A stretch of DNA of 64,000 nucleotides from Blastocladiella emersonii ATCC 22665 (GCA_025594325.1 JANHCV010000017.1:1-64000), one strand, 5' to 3'. Counted from the stretch's first letter, positions 38,521 through 50,361 are shown. Program-made: numbers and translations. Notes: generated by a model from the sequence alone, not told the origin.

Positions 38521-38728
38521 GGCGAGGCCGAGCGAGGTTGGTCGCGGCGTCAAGGGCAGCAGGGGTCCCTGTGCCCGTGTGCGGGCCCTGCGCAGGGCCC
38601 TGCGTCGAGCGGTTCATGATTGCATTCATAGGTATAGGTGGTTCGGTGGGAGATGGGAGAGGGGGAGCGCTTCCTGCTCCTCCCCCTGCTCCTCCCCCTG
38701 CTCCTCCCCAACGCCGAGCACGGATCCA

Positions 38729-39898
38729 ATGGACGCATCCGAGCCCGCAGTGGCCGCAGCTGGCGCCGAGAGCGGCCGCACCGACGATGCCGAGGCGGCG
38801 CGCCCGCGGCCGGGCCCGTCGGCGCTCGTCGTGCTGAGCGGCTTCGACTCGGCCAAGGTAGGACCGCGCAGACCGGCCGCTGCGACGCTGCACACCACGA
38901 GCGGGACACTCACCACGGCGGCGGACGGTGCGGAACAGTAGGTCAAGGCGCTGATCGACGACTTTACGCTGGCCAACAAGGGCCGGACCGCCGAGAGCAA
39001 CCGCCGCGAGTTCCTGGCCCGGTCTGCGCCGCCCGCGCCCAGCCCCGCGCCCAGCCCCGCCCCGATCAAGCGGCGGCGCGTCGTGGACGATAGCGACAGC
39101 AGCGACGGCGGAGCGGAGAGCGGCGGCGAGGCCGGCAGCGCAGGCGGGAGCAAGAGCAAGCGGCAGCGGAGCAGCACCGCGGAAACGGACGGCGGCGAGC
39201 CCTCGACGTGCGCGCGCACCGAGATCGTGCCCATCAACCGCTCGACGCAGATGCGGCGCCAGGTCGTGTACAACCCGGACGACGCCCTGGCGCGGTCGAT
39301 CCTGGCCTGTGAGCACCGCGACCGCCCGCGCTGGGTGTTTGCCGCCTTCCCCGCCGCCTTCCACGAGCGCGTCGGGAACCTGTGGTCGCTGCTCAACGTG
39401 GACATGCGCTCGCTCACGCTGGCCAGCATCACGCTGTGCGAGGCGCTCGAGCTGCTGCACAGGCGCCTGCTCGAGATGGAGCACGGGTACCACGGCTGGC
39501 TCGTCCGCAACAAGCCGCGCTTGCGGCCCGAGCACCTCGGCCCGGGCCAAGTCGCCTCGCTCGTGTACCCGCCTGCCGACGCCTGCGCCGACCTCTTCAC
39601 CATCGCCTTCCAGTCCAACGGCCTGCCCACGGGCCTGTCGCGCGCCGTGTACGCCGCCGTCAAGCCCGTCCCCGGCCCGGCCTTCCACGGCGCCATCGTG
39701 CGCGCCCACTGCACGCGCGCCCTCAAGATGCTCGAGGACCGCCTCGCCCGCATCGAGCACCTCGCCCCGCTGTGGTTCGCCCTCAACTGCAAGTACCCGG
39801 GCCGCCCGCGCGCCCTGCCGCCCGCCCCGGTCGTCGCCGCCAACAAGATGGGCCCGCGGTGGGCCATCTCGACCGAGGGCGCGCCGCGCATCGGCTAG
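38729..39898 (+). CDS. Hypothetical protein, two exons
   Basis: Exons 38729-38857 and 38942-39898 are joined in phase 0 over an 84-nt intron (GTAGGA to AGTAG), giving 361 residues. The N-terminus SALVVLSGFDSAK joins VKALIDDFTLANKGRTAESN. A Pro-Ser-Ala repeat and the basic IKRRRVV follow, then an acidic DDSDSSDGG stretch. A folded C-terminal half starts around IVPINRSTQMRRQVVYNPDD and includes ARSILACEHRDRPRWVFAAF, HGYHGWLVRNKPRLRP and FTIAFQSNGLPTGLSRAVYA. I do not recognise the domain. The basic stretch suggests a nuclear protein. Confidence 0.65.
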
Positions 39899-40085
39899 CT
39901 GGTCGGGAGCGCGCTGAATACATACGGTCGATGCTGTTCGGTTGATGGTCCAAGAGTCAAAGGGTGGGTCGGCGAAACGCGGCGGCCCGGGGCGGCCCCG
40001 TCGGCGCTCCCCCACTCGCACCTCTTGCACACATGCACTGCCGTCCGACGACGGCCACTTGATGAAACTTGACCGGCCACGCAAC

Positions 40086-40856
40086 ATGCACCGCTTCAGG
40101 GAGCAGGAGCTCGCCGACCCCTTCTCGCCGCGGCGCAACCTCGTGCGCACGCCGCCAAAGGTTGCGCGCACTGCCTCGGCCCGTCCCGTCCATTTCAGCA
40201 GACTGATGGAATCGCGCTCTCCGCGGATAGGCTCTGGACTCGTTGAGCCCGGCCAGCAACCGTGCACCACCGTTCCGGATCCCGGGCGGGAACGGCACGC
40301 CGGCCGTACGTGTACTCGCCGGCGCCCGACCGTGATGCAGCGAGGACTTGACGCTCACATCACAATCGCGTGCGTAGGTGATCGCAGCAGCAGCGTCAAG
40401 CGCGAGCAACGGCGTGGCCGAGAGCCGCAGCAAACCCGCCGCCGCCGCTGCCCCCGCTGCCCCCGCCGCCCCCGCCGCCCCCGCCGCCCCCGCCCCGCCG
40501 CCAGAGCCCGTCAGAACGCAGCAGCAGCAGCACCAGCAGCAACAGCGCGCAGCGGACGTGTTTGACCGGCTGCGCAGCTCGGTTGCGGCCGCCCCTCGCC
40601 CGGCCATTCCACCCGCCACACCGCAGGCCAGGCCCGCGGGTCCGCGGACGGGTCCTGCCGTCACGCCGGGCCGCCTCCCCGCGGGTCTCACGCCGTCGCG
40701 CATGCTCCGTACCCCGCAACGCGGGCCCATAGCAGCGCTCACGGCAGGTGGCCGTGCCCCGAACACGGCGACCAAGCGGCGCCGGCTCTCGGTGCACCCG
40801 AGCACGACGCTGACGACGCCACGGCGCAGTGAGCAGCAGCAGGTCTCGAGCGCCGC

Positions 40857-40887
<31 letters not shown>

Positions 40888-41157
40888 GCGGGAGCCTCTC
40901 CATCGTCGTCGGCAGCAGCGGGTGACGGCGCCGCGACAGGACCCGCGCCGCGCCCGCAGCCCCCGGGGCGCACGCTGCACCGCGGGCTGACCGATCTCGG
41001 CAAGGCGGTGTGGGTGGTCGGCCCGCCGGCGACGGCGCCGACGTGGCTCGAGGCCGAGGGCCGCGAGTCAATCCCGACCGTGGTCATCGACCTCGCGCCC
41101 GCCATGGACTTTCGGGGCTTCCTCGAACCCGCCTCGACGGCGGGCCGCCCATTTTGA
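40086..41157 (+). CDS. Hypothetical Ala/Pro-rich protein, two exons uncertain
   Basis: The well-supported part is the frame 40378-41157, preceded directly by a TAG acceptor. It has a Pro-Ala repeat, Gln-rich patches, the basic TPSRMLRTPQRGPIAAL and KRRRLSVHPSTTLTTPRR, a run of 13 Ala, and an ordered C-terminus (LHRGLTDLGKAVWVVGPP to VVIDLAPAMDFRGFLEP). The most likely first exon is 40086-40160 (MHRFREQELADPFSPRRNLV), in phase 0. It requires a GTTGCG donor and a 217-nt intron, longer than the others here, so the N-terminus is provisional. The basic Thr-Pro sites suggest a nuclear, CDK-regulated protein, but this is speculation. Confidence 0.5.
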
Positions 41158-41444
41158 CGCACCCCGCGGCGGCAGACCATCTTATACACGACTGTATCTC
41201 ACGCCACCCCCTCTGCTGCCCGGATTTTTGCTCCTCCAAACATACAAAGCGCGGACTTGCTCTCAGCGGCCGGGACATGCGCGCGTGGCGTCAGCTGACG
41301 GCGCGGGCGCCGGGCGAGCGACCCGCCATCAGCCCCCCTGCCGCCATGGCCGGCCGCTCCGCCGACCACGCACCGACCACGCACCGCGACGCACCGACGC
41401 CCGCCCCCGGCGCCCCCGCACTCCCCGCAACGCGCCGCTACGCC

Positions 41445-41666
41445 ATGACTGCCCCCTACAAGGACCCCTGGGCCCGCCGCGAGGCGTGGCGGTCGCACCC
41501 GATCTTCTCGCGGTCGGCCCAGCTGCGCGGCGCCTTCCCCGGCCTCGGCATCGCCACCGCCGCCTTCGCCACCTACTGCGTCGTCGAGCACTTCTTCTTC
41601 AAGGACGACCACCACGGCCACGGCCACGGCCACGGCCACGGCCACAAGGACGCTGCCCACCACTAG
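41445..41666 (+). CDS. NDUFB3: NADH dehydrogenase (complex I) B12 subunit
   Basis: It encodes 73 residues from MTAPYKDPWARREAWRSHPI. The DPWaRrEAWR motif is the family hallmark, followed by FSRSAQLRGAFPGLGIATAA and one membrane helix (IATAAFATYCVVEHFFF). A His-Gly repeat (HGHGHGHGHGHK) forms the C-terminus, an odd tail for this subunit. The protein is an accessory subunit of the membrane arm of mitochondrial complex I. In-frame ATGs at 41346 and 41277 would add 33 or 56 residues; 41346 has a good start context, so the start is open. Confidence 0.85.
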   Translation: MTAPYKDPWARREAWRSHPIFSRSAQLRGAFPGLGIATAAFATYCVVEHFFFKDDHHGHGHGHGHGHKDAAHH

Positions 41667-41862
41667 GCCGCCTCGTCCCCGAGGTGCGTTCCCCTGCTGC
41701 TGCCGCCCGGCCCGCCGCGCCCCGCCTGCTGCTGACGGAAGTCTCGCCGTCCGTGCGTGCGTGCGGCCCTGTAGTCCGACCGTCCCGCCCGTGCTCGTCA
41801 TCCCCACCCTATTACGTCCCACCCTGAATATATTCGACACCGATCCTGCAGTACCTCGCTCT

Positions 41863-44430
41863 TCACGACCGGAACCGCGCGTGCAGCCCCGAATAGTACG
41901 CGACCATCTCGTCCGTCAGCGTCGGGTACCACGCGGCCGCCGCCGCGCTAAAGTGCGCGTGGCTAACGGCGCCCGCACCCTCGCGCAGCGACGCCAGCGC
42001 CGCCTCGCGGCAGATGGCCTCAATGTCGGCGCCCGTCGCCATGCCGAGCTACGTGCACATGCGCGCCGCATCCGGGGTTAGTCCGCGTGCCCATGTCGTC
42101 GTCGGATCGGGAGCCAGCGCAAGCGCATGAGGATCCGTACCTTGTCTGCCCACACCCCGAGGTCCACGTCCGACGCGAGCGGCATGCGGCGTGTGAACAC
42201 GCCGAGGATCGCTTGCCGCTCGTCGCGGGTCGGGGGTCGCACGTACACGGCGCGGTCCAGCCGCCCAGCGCGCACGAGCGCCGCGTCGAGCCGGTCCGGG
42301 TGGTTGGTGGCCGCCACCACGAGCACGGGCCGGTGGTCGTGCGACTCGATCCCGTCCATCTCGGCCAGCAGCGTCAGCAGCACCCGCTGCTTGACCTCGT
42401 CGCCGCCGCCGCCCACGGCGCGGTCGCCCACCAGCGCGTCAATCTCGTCCAGAAACAGCACCGAAGGCTCCGTCTGCCGTGCCCGGTGGAACGCCGCGCG
42501 CACAATCCGCTCCGCCTCGCCCACCAGCGCAGAGTACACGTCCGCCGGCGCCAGCGTGTAGAAGGAGCTCCGCAGCTCCGACGCCAGCACCCGCACGAGC
42601 GTCGTCTTGGAGCACCCCGGTGGCCCGTACAGGAGGAGCCCGCGCGGCGCGCGCAGCCCGAGCCGCGCAAACTGCGCACCACGTTCAAGTGGCCACACCA
42701 CGGCTTGGATGAGTTTCTACCGGACACAGGGAGAGGGCAGCGTCAACCACGCGCACCAAGAGGGGAGGGAATGAGTGGAACGGCCAGGCAGCGAGCGCAC
42801 CTCCTTGACATCGGCCAGACCGCCAATGTCGGCCCAGGTCGATGCACCGGACCCGCCCGCGAGCGCGACCTGGTGCCCGCGCCGTAGACTCGGCGGGACC
42901 CGCTGCATGGCGAGAACGAGATCCGCGACCGTGACCTCGGTCCCCTCGCCCGCGCTGAGCCGGGCCTTGCACGCCTCGCGCACCAGGGCAGCGAGGTCGG
43001 CGCCGACGTAGCCGGGGAGGCACTCGGCGAGCGTCCAAAGGTACGCCCTGGCCTCGCGCGCGAGCGGGATCGTCTCCGTCAGCCGCTCGAGGACCGCGAG
43101 CCGGACGCTGGCGGGCGGCGGCATCATAGCAACCTCGCGGTCGAGCCGGCCGGGGCGCCGCACCGCGGGGTCGACCGCGTTGGGTCGGTTCGTTGCTCCG
43201 ACCACCACCAGCTGCGCGCGCGACTCGGCGCCCCGTGCGCCATCCAGCAGCGTCAGCAGCTGCGCCACTACGCGCGCCGTCGTCGTGCTCCCCGCCCGGT
43301 CGCGCGCGGGCGCTAGCGCGTCAATCTCGTCGAGGAACAAGACTGCAGGCGACCCCGCAGCCGCGGCCGCGGCCCGCGCACCCGCAAACGCGTCGCGCAG
43401 GTTGCGCTCGGTCTCGCCCGGGTACGCGCTCAGCACGTCCGCCGCGTTGACGACGTGCAGCGGCGCGCCGCACGCCGCGGCGACCCGCGAAACGGCCCAA
43501 GTCTTGCCGACGCCCGGCGGGCCGCTCAGAAGCAGGCCGCGCGGCGGCACGGTGCCGAGCTGCGCGTACAGCGCGGCGTGGACCGTCGGGCCCGCGACCA
43601 GCTCGAACAGCTGGTTGTAGACGGACTCGAGGCCGGCGGGAGGCGTAAAGGCAGGGGCGGGTGGTGCGGAATCACTCAGCGCGGGTAGAGACTCGGGCAA
43701 AGGCGGGTTGGAAGGCTGAGCGACGGACACGGTGGTGCTGGGCACGACAATGCCGTACACCTGGCCCAGGTTGTCAGAGACGGTGTCATGAACCTACATT
43801 GCAACGTAGTGAGCGGGCGGTACACGTCTAACAGAAGCCATGCTGCCATCCAACGTGATACACGGATTCGTCCGTCTCGACGCGGAATCCCGCCGCCAGC
43901 ACGCGACCCACGAGTTCTCGTGCGAGGATTGGCGTGACGGTCTTGCAGCCCTCGACAACGGAGCCCGCCAACTTGGTCGAAGCGAGCGAAACCGTCACGG
44001 ATCGCAGCGGGACCGGCTGAATCGCGGTCACGGACGCCGAGGCCACAGCGGGCTGCATCAGCTCGACCGTTTCCGTGACAGACGGATCGCGCCGGCGGTA
44101 CACGCGCGAGCCCTGGACGGTACCGTACGAGGCCGAGAGGGACGGCGCGATGGAGGCGCGAGTAATGACTTGTGCGAGTCCTGCCTACGAGTCGCAGGGC
44201 TCAGCAGGGCAACGCCTTAATGTACAGTCTAACGTGACGGATCGAACCTCGGTGCTCAGATGGAGGACGACCCAGTCGCCGCGCTTCAGGCCGAGCGCTG
44301 CGGCGGCGGCACGCGGCAGAGCGCAGCGGTCGGGAACGTCGCTGGCGCTGCCGCCCGGCAGAAGCTCGACAACGAGCCCAGCTGCCCCGCCATCCCGGCC
44401 ATCATCAATCTGCATGCGTTGATTCGTCAT
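41863..44430 (-). CDS. AFG2B: AFG2B/SPATA5L1-like double AAA ATPase
   Basis: There are five exons: 44430-44248, 44184-43864, 43793-42801, 42716-42141 and 42048-41863. All junctions are in phase (752 residues); the exon 2 end may be 43855 instead. The N-terminal domain is followed by AAA domain 1 (GPPGVGKT at 259-266, LFLDEIDAL, NRPNAVDPAVRRPGRLDREV). AAA domain 2 has DVKEKLIQAVVWPLERG, GPPGCSKT at 530-537, LFLDEIDALVGDR and LDAALVRAGRLDRAVYVRPP. GPPGCxKTTLVR and the short C-terminus place it with AFG2B, which works with AFG2A in 60S ribosome biogenesis and replisome disassembly. Introns are 63-92 nt. Confidence 0.88.
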
Positions 44431-44586
44431 TCTAGTTGCATGGAGTGTGGGCGCGGGCGTGGGTTGGTCGCCGGGGTGGGTCGCGCTCAGACCGCCAGAG
44501 GTCGGTCGGTCGGCGCCAACCCTGCCCTGCCCAAATCCCCACGACCGAGGCTTACATGAAGTGAGGGGACATGGCGTGTATGGAGA

Positions 44587-47500
44587 TCAGGCGCGATCGC
44601 CATCACCGTTGTCCTTGCTGCCCGAGAGGTACAGGTCGCGGAAGAAGGTGTTGCCCTTGGGCGCCGCGGCGCTGCTGTCCGTCGTAGTCGCGGCCGATGG
44701 CTTGGGTGCGGCGGCGACGACGACGCGGCGCTTGGGCTTGGCCTTGGCGTGCGCTGGGACAGGCACTGCCGTCGCCGCGGAGGGAGCGGCGGGGACCGGG
44801 ACTGCCGCTGAGCCCGTCGCCGTCGCCGCCTTCGTGACCGCGGATCCGCTGCCGGGCGGCCGCTTGACCTCGGCGTGCAGCCGGTACCCGCCAACCTCGC
44901 GCCCGTTGAGCGCCAGCGCCGCCGCCGCCGCCGCGTGCCGGTCGCTGCCGAACGTCAGGATCCGCGACCCGTCGTCGCGCACAAACACGCTCGTCAGCTC
45001 GCCCTCGACGTACCGCGACCAGTCGACCGGGTCCGCCGCCGCCTTGGCCTCGCTGCCGTCCGCGCCCACCGCCGCCGGCACGGGGAGCCCGCGCACAAAC
45101 ACCTTGCACGCCGCCCGCGCCGCCGCCTTGTCCGCCTCGGCCCGCGCGTCGCGGTGCTTGGCCACCGCCGCCGCCCGCAGCGTCCGCTCCGCCTCGCGGT
45201 CCGCGCGCGCGTGCTGGTCCGCCCGGATCCGCGCCGCCTGGTGCTCCCCCGCCGCGCCGCCGGCCCGCGTCGCACGCGCCACCGACACGCTGAGCGGGCG
45301 GCCCTCAAACGCGTGCTTGTCGAGGCTCGCCACGGCCGCTGCCGCCGCAGACTCGTCGGCGAACGTCACGAACGCAATCCCGCGCGGCTTGCCCGCCGGG
45401 TCGCGCGGCAGCCGCAGGTCCGTGACCGTGCCGTGCTGCGCAAACAGCGCGCGGACCGCCGCCTCGGTCGCCGAGAAGGCCAGGTTCGCCACGAACAGGA
45501 CCCGCGGGTCGTAGTCGCGCACCCGCGTGCCCGCCACGACGGGGACCGCGGGCTCGGCGCTGTTCGGACCGCTGCTGGCATCGCTGCTACTCTGCGTGGG
45601 GTGGCCTGCGACGGCGGCAGCCGCTTGCGCGAGAGGGGACGCCGTGCTGCGGGTAGCGCTCGGGCCCTCGGACTTGCGCTTGGCGGGATCCGACAGCGCA
45701 ACCGACATGGCGCGCCCACCCTCGCCCAGCACCGTCCCGTCAAGGGCCGCCACGGCGGCGCGCGCGGCGTCGCTCGTCGCCATCTCGACGTACCCGAACC
45801 CCTTGGACTCGCCAAACTTGGTCCGCATCAGCCGCACGTCCACCACCACTGCCTCGTCACCGTCACCCGCGCCGCCCGTGGTACTCGCAAACGCGGCGCG
45901 CACCTCGTCCTCGGTCACCCGCTTGCCGAGGTTGGCGACAAACAGCGTACGGCGGTCGGCGTCGGCCGCCGCAAACACGGCGTGCTTGACCTCCTTCTCG
46001 GCCGCGATCCGCGCCACGGCCGCCTCCTTTTCGGCCCGCAGCACCGCCAGCGGGTCGAACTGCGCGCCCACCGCCATCTCGAGCTGCAGCGGGCGGTCGC
46101 CGCTCCCGGCCAGCCGCAGGCTGTGGCGGAACCGGAACACCTCGACCAGCGACTCTTGCTGGCGGAACAGGATGAACGCCTGCGTCTGCTCCCCGCCGCT
46201 GCTGCTGCCGCTGCCGCTGCCGTCCGCGGGCGGGGAGGACGAGGCGGCGGTGGGCGGGAACCGGATCTCCTGGATCGCGCCGAGGGGTTCGAGCAGTAGC
46301 CGCAGCGCGCCCTCGTTGGCGGGTACGACGTGCTTGACGACGAGCGTGCGATCGAGCTTGGCCTGCCGCGCCGCCGCATCGGGGGCATCCACCGACCGCG
46401 GCTTCTTGGCGGCATGCTCGCGCGAGGCTGCGTCACCCTCGCCCTCGCCCTCGTCGGCGGCCCGCTTGCGCTTGGCCTTGGTCTTGGTCTCGGACTGCAC
46501 GGCAACCGCCTCCTCACCGGCCGGTGACGAGCCGGCGGCGGTACTCGCGGCACCAGCGGTAGCGGATGCGTAGTAGTCGCTGTAGTACTGGTCCATGACC
46601 TCGAGCTGCGAGTGCAGCGTCTCGACCTGGCGCAGCGACCCGTCGACGAGCTCCCACTCGCGCCACGCGGCGAGGACGGCGCGCGGATCGTCGGTCACGG
46701 CCGCCTGCGCCGACTCGAAGACGGACCGGATGCGGTGCTGCGCGATATCGTTCGACTCGGCAGCCTGCGCAATGAGGGCGCGGGCGATGCGGAGCCACGG
46801 TGCGGCTACTGCGCACGGGGCGTCGCGGAGCCGCTGGATGGCCGCGTCGACCGCGTCCGCCACTGCGCCTGCTGAAGCAGAGCCGGAGGTGGCAAGGAGC
46901 GCCTCGACGATGGCAGGCTCGAGCGAAAAGTCGGAGCTCGGGACGTCGCCGAACCGCTCGCTGCGCGCGGCCACAAGTGTCATCACACGGTCGGCGAGAC
47001 TAGCACTCGACGGCGCCGTGCTACCAGCGCGGTAACAGCGGCGCAGGCACAGGATCGCCTCGACGAGGATGCGGTCGGCCGCCTCGACCGACTTTGCCAC
47101 GTCGACCGCCCGCTGCGCCTCGGCGACCACGTCGGCAGGGTCGTCGAGAGCGCGCAGCAGGTGCATGCCGATCTCGCGCGCCGTGGGGCACGCGGCGACG
47201 GCACGGCGCAGCACGCAGTGGACGGTAGCGGGGTCGAGCGGCGGGTCGGCGACCTTGGCCCAGTGCGCGTACGTCGCCCACAGGCACGTGCGCGACGACG
47301 GCGTGGGGGCGAGCTCCGCGACGGCGCGCTCGAGGAACCCAGCCACGGCGCGCTGCGGGAGCACGGCTGAGACGGCGCGCAGGTACATGTGGACGGTGCC
47401 CGTGGTGTCGTCGCCCGCTGCAACGGCGGCTGCGAGGGGCGCCTCGTACGCCGTCTGCCACTCGGCGGCGTACGCGAGCGCCTCCTGGAACCGGGCGTTG

Positions 47501-48369
47501 GCCGCGGCGAGGTGGGACTCGAAGGAGTGCGCGGTATCTTCGGAGCGCGCGGCGACCTGCGACTCGAAGCGCGTGTACTCGGTCATGGTGTCGTTGAGGT
47601 CTACGTACACGGTTGCGAGAGCGCGGTGGGGTCAGCACATCTGCTGGGTCATGAACCGTGTTGGAGCACGCACGCGGGCCAGGAATCCACAGGCGGTCAT
47701 GGTACAGCTGGCGGATGGTCTCGTCCGACGCCCTAGCAGAGGTATCGAGTGAGCGAGCGCCCTGTGACAGCCACGACGGCGGATCACGCCACGCACCCGC
47801 TCCTGCGCGTCAGGTGCAGCAGAATCGCCCACAGCTCGTGGCCGCGCGTGAAGTGCGCCTGGTGCATGTCGGCGGCGCGCGCGACGGCGGCGAGGCAGGC
47901 GCCGGGCCACGCGAGCGGCGGGCGCACGTCGTCGGCCGACTCGGGCGCCTCGGCGAGCACCTCGAGGTAGTCGTCGACGCAGGTGGCGAGGAAGGTGCAG
48001 TACCGGATCCACACGTCAAAGGCTACGCGCGGCGTCGCGGTGTCGGTCAGTGTCGGCGCGCGCGTACGCCGTGCGGGAGAACACCGGCGACAACGTACAC
48101 GGGCAGAGCTCGACGGCGCGCGCAAACAGCGCGGCGAGGACGGGCGGCGGCGTGTCGAGGCGCGCCTCGTCGTCGAGCCAGCGGGTCCACTGGTCTTTGG
48201 ACGGGTACACGCGGGGGACGGCGGGTCAGCGCGTCGTCGTGGCCGCCGTGGCCGTGTGCGTCAGCGCCGTCGCACCGCTGGTCAGCACCGGGATCCGCGA
48301 CGGGTCGGCGCGCAGCTCCTCGCGCCGCGCCTGCGGCATGTCCATGGGCTCCATTGCAGCAGGTTCCAT
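44587..48369 (-). CDS. SART3: SART3/Prp24-like U4/U6 snRNP recycling factor
   Basis: There are five exons: 48369-48276, 48194-48099, 48022-47797, 47732-47674 and 47600-44587. All phases match (1162 residues). The first half is built of HAT repeats (DQWTRWLDDEARL, SFDVWIRYCTFLA, HELWAILLHL, RLWIPGPHLNDTMTEYTRFE). After a KRKRAADEGEGEGD linker come four RRMs (RTLVVKHVV, RTLFVANLGKRV, RVLFVANLAFSA, CKVFVRGLPVP). A C-terminal NTFFRDLYLSG resembles the Lsm-binding tail of Prp24. HAT repeats with four RRMs combine the SART3 N-terminus with the RRM number of Prp24. The protein anneals U4 and U6 RNA. The first exon is less certain than the rest. Confidence 0.88.
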
Positions 48370-48786
48370 CGTCGTCGTCGGCGACGCGTCGTTGGTGGCG
48401 GTGAGACACGCGAGAGGGGATGCCGACTCACGCGCCGCCGGGCGCCACGCTGCACGCGCACGCCGTCGCACTCGCCACTCGCACTTCGCGGCCGCCGCCG
48501 TGAGCACGCACGCGTCCACGACGGCGACGACAACGCGTCCGGCACGACCCGCGGCGGCTCCCCCCGCACCGCTTGTCTGATCCACGGCTTATCTTGCGCC
48601 ATCATCCACTTCCGCGGCCCTCGCGCTCGTTCGTGGTGGCGGCGGCGGCGAACAGGCGGCCTCGGAAATAGGACTCTGCCGCGGCGGCGGCACACGAGCG
48701 AGCGCCAGGGTACAAAAGCGCGCCGCCGCCGCCCTCGTCCTCCTCGTCTCTCCCTCATCGCAACAACCGCACTGCGCTGCACTCGA
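48370..48786. promoter_or_regulatory. Divergent promoter region SART3/dioxygenase
   Basis: 417 bp lie between starts. The SART3 frame is open back to 48585, so part of it may be transcribed leader. No TATA box was seen. Confidence 0.45.
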
Positions 48787-49236
48787 ATGAACATGACGAC
48801 CACCGCATCCACCACCACCGGGACCGCCCAGTGGCCGCACCCCATCACCAGCTACGACGTGCACATCTACTGGCTGCCCAGCAGCAAGGCCCAGCGCGCC
48901 GAGGCCATGGCGCTCAAGGACACGGCCGCGGCGCTCTTCCCGCAGCTGTGGCACGGCAAGATGTGGGACCGCCCCGTCGGCCCGCACCCGTACTCCATGT
49001 TCGAGATCGACATCCACAACTGCGCCGACTTTGCCGCCTTTGTGCCGTGGCTCGCCCTCCACCACGGCAGCCTGTCGGTCCTGATCCACCCGCAGACGGG
49101 CGACGACGTGGCCGACCACACCAAGCACGCCCTGTGGCTCGGCCAGCCCGTGCCGCTCGACATTGGCCTGCTCGCCGAGTTCCAGCAGAAGCAGCAGGCT
49201 GCCGCTACTACCGAGGCCGGTGCTGCTTCGTCCTGA
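48787..49236 (+). CDS. DOPA 4,5-dioxygenase-like protein
   Basis: The predicted protein has 149 residues. The motif series SYDVHIYWLPSS, GPHPYSMFEIDI, FAAFVPWLALHHGSLSVLIH and VADHTKHALWLGQPVPLDI matches the small DOPA-dioxygenase family (DxHiYw, GPHP, sVLvHP, DHt). The His residues in HIYW, HP and DHT are the probable iron ligands. In fungi such enzymes open the ring of DOPA (betalain-type pigments), but many members have unknown substrates. The second Met, two codons on, is an alternative start. The gene is convergent with the carrier gene. Confidence 0.9.
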   Translation: MNMTTTASTTTGTAQWPHPITSYDVHIYWLPSSKAQRAEAMALKDTAAALFPQLWHGKMWDRPVGPHPYSMFEIDIHNCADFAAFVPWLALHHGSLSVLIHPQTGDDVADHTKHALWLGQPVPLDIGLLAEFQQKQQAAATTEAGAASS

Positions 49237-49332
49237 GCCGCCGGGCCGAGGATCCGACGAGCCGCTGACGGGCAGAGCATAGACGCATGGTCGCCGTGTA
49301 CATACATATATATCCCTCATCTTCATGTCCCT

Positions 49333-50330
49333 CTAGTCCCCGAGCAGCTCTATGGCGTGCACGGCCTCGAGCCAAAAGTCTTCACACGCGAGGTCGGCCG
49401 TCGCCACGAGCGCCGCGAACACGCTGCCCGCAAGCTCGATGGGCAGGCCGCGGTACAGCGCCGCGAGCATGCGCCGCCAGAGCGAGGCTGTGGGCGGGCC
49501 GCCCTCCTCGCGGACTAGCGTCGCCAGGCACGCAGCGATCTCCTCTGGGTACGCAGTGCCGCGTGTAAGGACCACGTACCTCGTGTCGTCTGCCGCCGCC
49601 CGCGAATCGAGTGCGAGCCGTACGGCAGCCGTGTTCAGCGGGACCGCGACCGCGCGCACGGCAACCTCCACGGCGAGCGCGAGGCCAAAGTAGCCCGCAA
49701 GCGAGCGAGTGCCGAGGCTGCCGTCGCGCGCTACAACGAGCGGCTTGAGCATGGCGCGAATGGCCGCGAGGACGGCGGGCGCGGCAAACTGCGCAGCCAG
49801 CGGAATGAGGAGCGGGCCGTGGGCGCGCGCGTAGGGTCGTTCGGCGCGGACGTGCTCCGCTGCCGTCGCGATCAGTCCCTTGGGCGGCCGCGCGGACAGG
49901 ATCCGGCGTGTGCTTGCGACGGCGAGCGGGGCGAACACGAGCGTGTGGACCGCACCGTTCACTGCAGCGGCGGCGACCGCGACCACGGCGCCGGTCCGCG
50001 TGTGGGGTGGCGGTGCAGCAGCACGGCCGTGACGGGTACGAAAAGCGAGGCGGTCGCCAGCTGGGCGACCGATCCGGGCAGCGAGCGGTACAGTCCGCGC
50101 ACGCCGAACCGGGCGTACATGCCGCGCAGCGTCGCAACGAAGCCGGCGCCCGTTGCTAAGCGCCCGTCGCGCTTGCTTGTAACGGCCCACGTCCGGTGCT
50201 CGGCGCGCATCAGCGTCAGGACCGTCTCGACGGGCGCCGTCACCGCCAACAGGAGGGGTGTGGCGGTCAGGACGGCAGCGCCAATGATTACTACGAGCTG
50301 CCGCGCAGTGTCTGGTTCCACAAGTTCCAT
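49333..50330 (-). CDS. Degenerate mitochondrial carrier (Ugo1/SLC25A46-like), with apparent frameshift
   Basis: The upper frame starts MELVEPDTARQLVVIIG at 50330 and contains LLAVTAPVETVLTLMRAEHR and GFVATLRGMYARFGVRGLYR, typical of the first carrier repeat. The lower frame continues with VNGAVHTLVFAPLAVASTRR, FGLALAVEVAVRAVAVPLNT and REEGGPPTASLWRRMLAALY, then YRGLPIELAG. The two frames differ by one base around 50003-50010 (a GTGTGGGGTGG stretch). No GT-AG intron restores the phase, so either an indel, an assembly error or an unusual splice is present. The signature PX[DE]XX[KR] is weakened in all repeats, as in Ugo1/SLC25A46, which act in outer-membrane dynamics rather than transport. About 330 residues if joined. 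Confidence 0.65.
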
Positions 50331-50361
50331 GAGCTTTCGTCGTCGTCCATTCTTCCTTAGA

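Noticed and set aside
37400-40270. A 956-codon minus-strand frame
   Set aside because: Overlaps the F-box gene and three other better-supported frames; composition is that of a GC shadow.
40306-40377. A 72-nt intron with GTACGT donor before the 40378 frame
   Set aside because: The signal is good but the phase does not match the MHRFREQ exon; the in-phase GTTGCG donor was preferred with low confidence.
44875-46299. A 474-codon plus-strand frame
   Set aside because: Antisense to the SART3 RRM region, with no recognisable domain.
48226-48585. Extension of SART3 to an upstream start at 48585
   Set aside because: The extra residues are Ala/Val/Arg-rich and motif-free, and the ATG at 48369 has in-phase splicing to the HAT region. 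Not excluded.
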